A stretch of 64,000 nt of DNA from Palsa-504 sp963756575 (GTDB taxonomy: Bacteria; Actinomycetota; Actinomycetes; Streptosporangiales; Streptosporangiaceae), in NCBI GenBank assembly GCA_963756575.1, contig CAVWOM010000001.1, positions 806,001-870,000 on the forward strand, read 5' to 3'. The position numbers were made by a program, and so were the translations under genes. Positions 61,792 to 64,000 of the stretch are shown in pieces. The notes under the pieces are model-generated. The model made no database searches. It had not been told where the DNA came from and worked only from the letters and a program-made list of their open reading frames with translations. Numbering within the stretch: the stretch's first letter is position 1; each line of letters begins with the position of its first letter.

Positions 61792-62841
61792 CTATTCACT
61801 CTCCCGGGTGAGGAGGACCTTGAGCGCTCCGGTGTCGGCGGCGTGGGCGAACACGTCGTACGCCTCTTCGAAGTCGTCCATGCCGAAGTGGTGAGTGACG
61901 AACGGCTTGGCGTCGATCTGGCCGGTGGTGATCAGGCGCATCAGGGTCGGCGTGGAGGAGGTGTTCACCAGGCCGGTGGTGATCGTGATGTCCCTGGTCC
62001 ACTGCTCTTCCAGGTGCAAGACGACCGGCTCGCCGTGCACGCCGATGTTCGCGATCCGGCCTCCCGGCCGGACCAGCTTGACGGCCAGTTCGAAGGAGGC
62101 GGGCACGCCGACGGCCTCGATGGACACGTCCGCGCCGAGCCGCCCGGTCAGGTCCCTGACCACCGCCAGCGGGTCTTCGCGGGAGCTGTTCACCGTGACG
62201 TCGGCGCCGAACCGCTTGGCCGCGTCGAGCCTGGTGTCGGACAGGCCGATGGCCACGATGTGGCTGGGGCTGTACAGCAGCGCGCTGGCGATCGCGGCCA
62301 GGCCGACCGGCCCGGTACCCACGACGGCGACGACATCGCCCGGGCGCACGCCGCCGGCCACCACGCCGACCTCGTAGCCGGTCGGCAGGATGTCGGCCAG
62401 CATGAGGGCTTCGGAGTCGCTCACGCCGGCGGGAATGTGGAACATGGAGCTGTCCGCGTACGGCACGCGGACGAAGTCGGCCTGGGTGCCGTCGACCTTG
62501 TGGCCGAGGATCCAGCCGCCGCCCTCCAGGCACTGCCCGTAACGAGCCTCGAGACAGAACTGGCAGGATCCGCACGCGCTGATGCAGGAGAGGAGGACAC
62601 GGTCGCCGGGGCTGAAGCGGCGTATGCCGTCGCCGGCCTCCCAGATGGTCCCGACGGCCTCGTGGCCCAGGATGCGGCCGTCGTGCACCGCCGGCACGTC
62701 GCCCTTGAGGATGTGCAGGTCGGTTCCGCAGATGGTGGTCGCGTCGACCCTTACGATGACGTCGCCGTCGTCGAGGATCTCCGGTTCGGGTACTTCTTCC
62801 CAAGCCTTGCGACCGGGACCGTGATAGACGAGGGCTCGCAT
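61792..62841 (-). CDS. Zinc-dependent alcohol dehydrogenase
   Basis: A 349-residue medium-chain dehydrogenase. Catalytic-zinc ligands are CGTDLH and GHEAVG (Cys, His, Glu). The structural-zinc cluster is CGSCQFCLEARYGQCLEGG (four Cys). The NAD-binding Rossmann motif is VAVVGTGPVGLAAIASALLY. The ATG at 62841 with GGAGGAAG before it is preferred; a GTG four codons upstream is possible. It is the first gene of the CBS-BON/DUF/GNAT operon and divergent from a PPOX gene. A comparable ADH (SCO0199) belongs to the Streptomyces OsdR dormancy regulon. Confidence 0.93.
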   Translation of the reverse strand: MRALVYHGPGRKAWEEVPEPEILDDGDVIVRVDATTICGTDLHILKGDVPAVHDGRILGHEAVGTIWEAGDGIRRFSPGDRVLLSCISACGSCQFCLEARYGQCLEGGGWILGHKVDGTQADFVRVPYADSSMFHIPAGVSDSEALMLADILPTGYEVGVVAGGVRPGDVVAVVGTGPVGLAAIASALLYSPSHIVAIGLSDTRLDAAKRFGADVTVNSSREDPLAVVRDLTGRLGADVSIEAVGVPASFELAVKLVRPGGRIANIGVHGEPVVLHLEEQWTRDITITTGLVNTSSTPTLMRLITTGQIDAKPFVTHHFGMDDFEEAYDVFAHAADTGALKVLLTRESE

Positions 62842-63031
62842 GGCTTCCTCCACTGGATGGTCAAGTTCCAGTACCGAGCCTCGTCGTGAGCGACGGAGGA
62901 AGGCAGGGTCGAAGGTCCGTTCCCCGCGGGTTGAAGGTCACCGCAATCACGGACCGATGGGAGGTCCCATTGGGGCCATTCGTCGTTACGGTCGGACTAT
63001 CCGATCGGGCAGCACCGGGAAGGAACATGTC
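62842..63031. promoter_or_regulatory. Divergent promoter region with three DosR-like/palindromic sites
   Basis: Between the ADH (minus) and PPOX (plus) starts are three candidates: GGGTCGAAGGTCCG (62906-62919), a near match to the DosR core; the palindrome ATGGGA-GG-TCCCAT (62957-62970); and TTGGGGCCATTCGTCG (62970-62985), a degenerate DosR-type box. None is a perfect consensus, but clustered sites in a divergent stress-gene promoter suit cooperative DosR binding. Confidence 0.45.
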
Positions 63032-63454
63032 ATGTCTGACCGCACGATCACCGAGCTCGACGAGGCTGAGAGCCTGAAGCTGATAGCACGAGGCGGAATC
63101 GGCCGGATCGCCTACCAGAGCCGGTTCGGCCCGGCCGTGCTGCCGGTGAACTACCAGTGGCACGACGAGGCGATCGTGTTCCGCACCGCGGAGCACAGCG
63201 CGCTGGATGAGGACCTGCGGACCGGCATCGCCGGCGGCGACTACCGGGTGGCGTTCGAGATCGACGAGATCGACCTAGCCGGGCGCCAGGGGTGGAGCGT
63301 GCTGATCCAGGGGCCAGCCCATCACGTGTCCGAGGACGAACGGGAATCGGCCGAACGGGCGGGCGTCGAGCCCTGGCCCGCCGGGGAGCGGGAGCTGTTC
63401 ATCCGCATCGTCCCGTCCCGCGTCACCGGCCGCCGGATCGAGCCCGCCGGGTAA
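63032..63454 (+). CDS. Pyridoxamine 5'-phosphate oxidase-like (PPOX) protein
   Basis: A 140-residue split-barrel flavoprotein: LDEAESLKLIARGGIGRIAY, then AVLPVNYQWHDEAIVFRTAE, then HSALDEDLRTG, then VAFEIDEIDLAGRQGWSVLI. This 'GRi-----P-V-PVNY' opening is typical of the FMN/F420-binding PPOX branch widespread in mycobacterial and streptomycete dormancy regulons. GGAAGGAA precedes the ATG. It is divergent from the ADH gene and presumably under the same control. The substrate is unknown. Confidence 0.88.
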   Translation: MSDRTITELDEAESLKLIARGGIGRIAYQSRFGPAVLPVNYQWHDEAIVFRTAEHSALDEDLRTGIAGGDYRVAFEIDEIDLAGRQGWSVLIQGPAHHVSEDERESAERAGVEPWPAGERELFIRIVPSRVTGRRIEPAG

Positions 63455-63758
63455 GAGCGTGATGGTGGCGGGGACCTGGCCGAGCCTGTTCACGACGTCG
63501 ATAACACCGTCGATGTCCCAGATCGGCCGGAGCACGAGCAGCAGCAGATCCTGATCGTCGCCGGGTCCGGGTCGTATCGTCCCGGTCAAGGTCACGACGC
63601 CATGCCTGACCGCCACGATGACGTCCACGGGATTCGCGAGCGGGAGTTCGCCGAGAACATGCGGTCGATCTCCTGATACGGGTGACCGGATCAGCGGTCA
63701 CCACCGAGGTTGTCATTACGTCGCCGACGCAGTGTCGGCGCTCTCGCCAGCGCGTCAT
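63423..63758 (-). pseudogene. CBS-BON protein remnant
   Basis: From the ATG at 63758 (with GAGGAAG upstream) the frame reads RRHCVGDVMTTSVVTADPVT, the start of a CBS domain. The homology then resumes in another frame as PHVLGELPLANPVDVIVAVR, then HGVVTLTGTIRPGPGDDQDL, then VIDVVNRLGQVPATITLLPG, a BON domain. Most of both CBS domains is missing. The BON frame runs antisense into the PPOX gene (open to 63275). It is a decayed third member of the CBS-BON family found at 60425 and 61102. Confidence 0.75.
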
Positions 63759-63874
63759 CGTGGTCACTTCCTCACTGTCTCTCGTGGCCGTACTGCCTCC
63801 GGCCGGCGTCCCTGTGAGACGCTGGCCGGAGGCGAGCTTGGTCGTGCTGTCGTTGTCTGGTTCGAAGACCTGGG

Positions 63875-64000
63875 TCATGCCTTGGTGACCGGGGTGCCGT
63901 CGATGACTTCGTGGATGATTTCGGGGTTACGGCCGATGGTGAGGCCGAACAGGGAGGCGAGCAGGGTCAGGGCGCCGAGGCCGAAGGCCACCAGGGCGGC
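63875..64000 (-). CDS. Membrane protein, C-terminal end (partial)
   Basis: The last 41 codons of a gene entering from the right edge: AALVAFGLGALTLLASLFGL is a membrane span, followed by a short tail GRNPEIIHEVIDGTPVTKA. Its stop overlaps an ATG of the CBS-BON remnant frame (ATGA at 63878), so the two were once an operon. No family can be assigned from this end. Confidence 0.6.
   Translation of the reverse strand, partial: AALVAFGLGALTLLASLFGLTIGRNPEIIHEVIDGTPVTKA

Overview
The window is chromosomal DNA from a very G+C-rich actinomycete. Codon third positions are mostly G/C, GTG starts are frequent, and GTGA/ATGA stop-start overlaps are common. Typical actinobacterial families are present: an F420-type PPOX protein, a DprE-pathway-like UbiA transferase, a SnoaL-tailed ECF sigma factor, PadR-linked ABC exporters, and dormancy-type CBS/BON proteins. 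A Streptosporangiales-like origin is a guess only. No tRNA, rRNA, CRISPR array, intact insertion sequence or phage module was seen.

Layout. 0-5.9 kb: a sigma-factor tail, a nitrobindin-like heme protein, a TetR/crotonase pair with a strong palindromic operator, an NTF2-like protein and a GntR/membrane-protein operon. 5.9-31.6 kb: a run of drug/peptide-type ABC exporters, each next to its own regulator (GntR, NarL-type and OmpR-type two-component systems, PadR). This stretch also holds a Sel1-like repeat protein and two divergent multi-span glycosyltransferase-like membrane proteins. 31.7-38.3 kb: a NarL two-component system, a broken DedA gene, and a tightly packed operon of a phosphodiester glycosidase, a UbiA-type prenyl-phosphate transferase and an OmpR two-component system. 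38.3-47.3 kb: an MFS exporter facing an ECF sigma factor, an acyl-CoA ligase, a MarR/F420-reductase-like locus with three near-identical operators and a partial MarR duplication, then an APC permease/IclR/PPOX group.

47.4-64 kb is a metabolic block almost entirely on the minus strand. It encodes phosphoketolase, two GNAT/acyl-CoA synthetase (NDP-forming) fusions, a P-type cation ATPase, a b-type cytochrome, tandem CBS-BON proteins, a zinc alcohol dehydrogenase and a divergent PPOX protein. These gene types match the hypoxia/dormancy (DosR/OsdR) regulons known from Mycobacterium and Streptomyces. Degenerate DosR-like palindromes lie upstream of the cytochrome and in the alcohol dehydrogenase/PPOX divergent region.

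A second theme is gene decay or sequence error. Single-base frameshifts interrupt otherwise well-conserved genes: an ABC ATPase, phosphoketolase, the P-type ATPase N-terminus, and one GNAT-ACS twice. Clear remnants of an amidohydrolase, an AraC regulator, a DedA protein, a MarR regulator and a CBS-BON protein lie between intact genes. Raw reads would be needed to separate real decay from uncorrected assembly indels.
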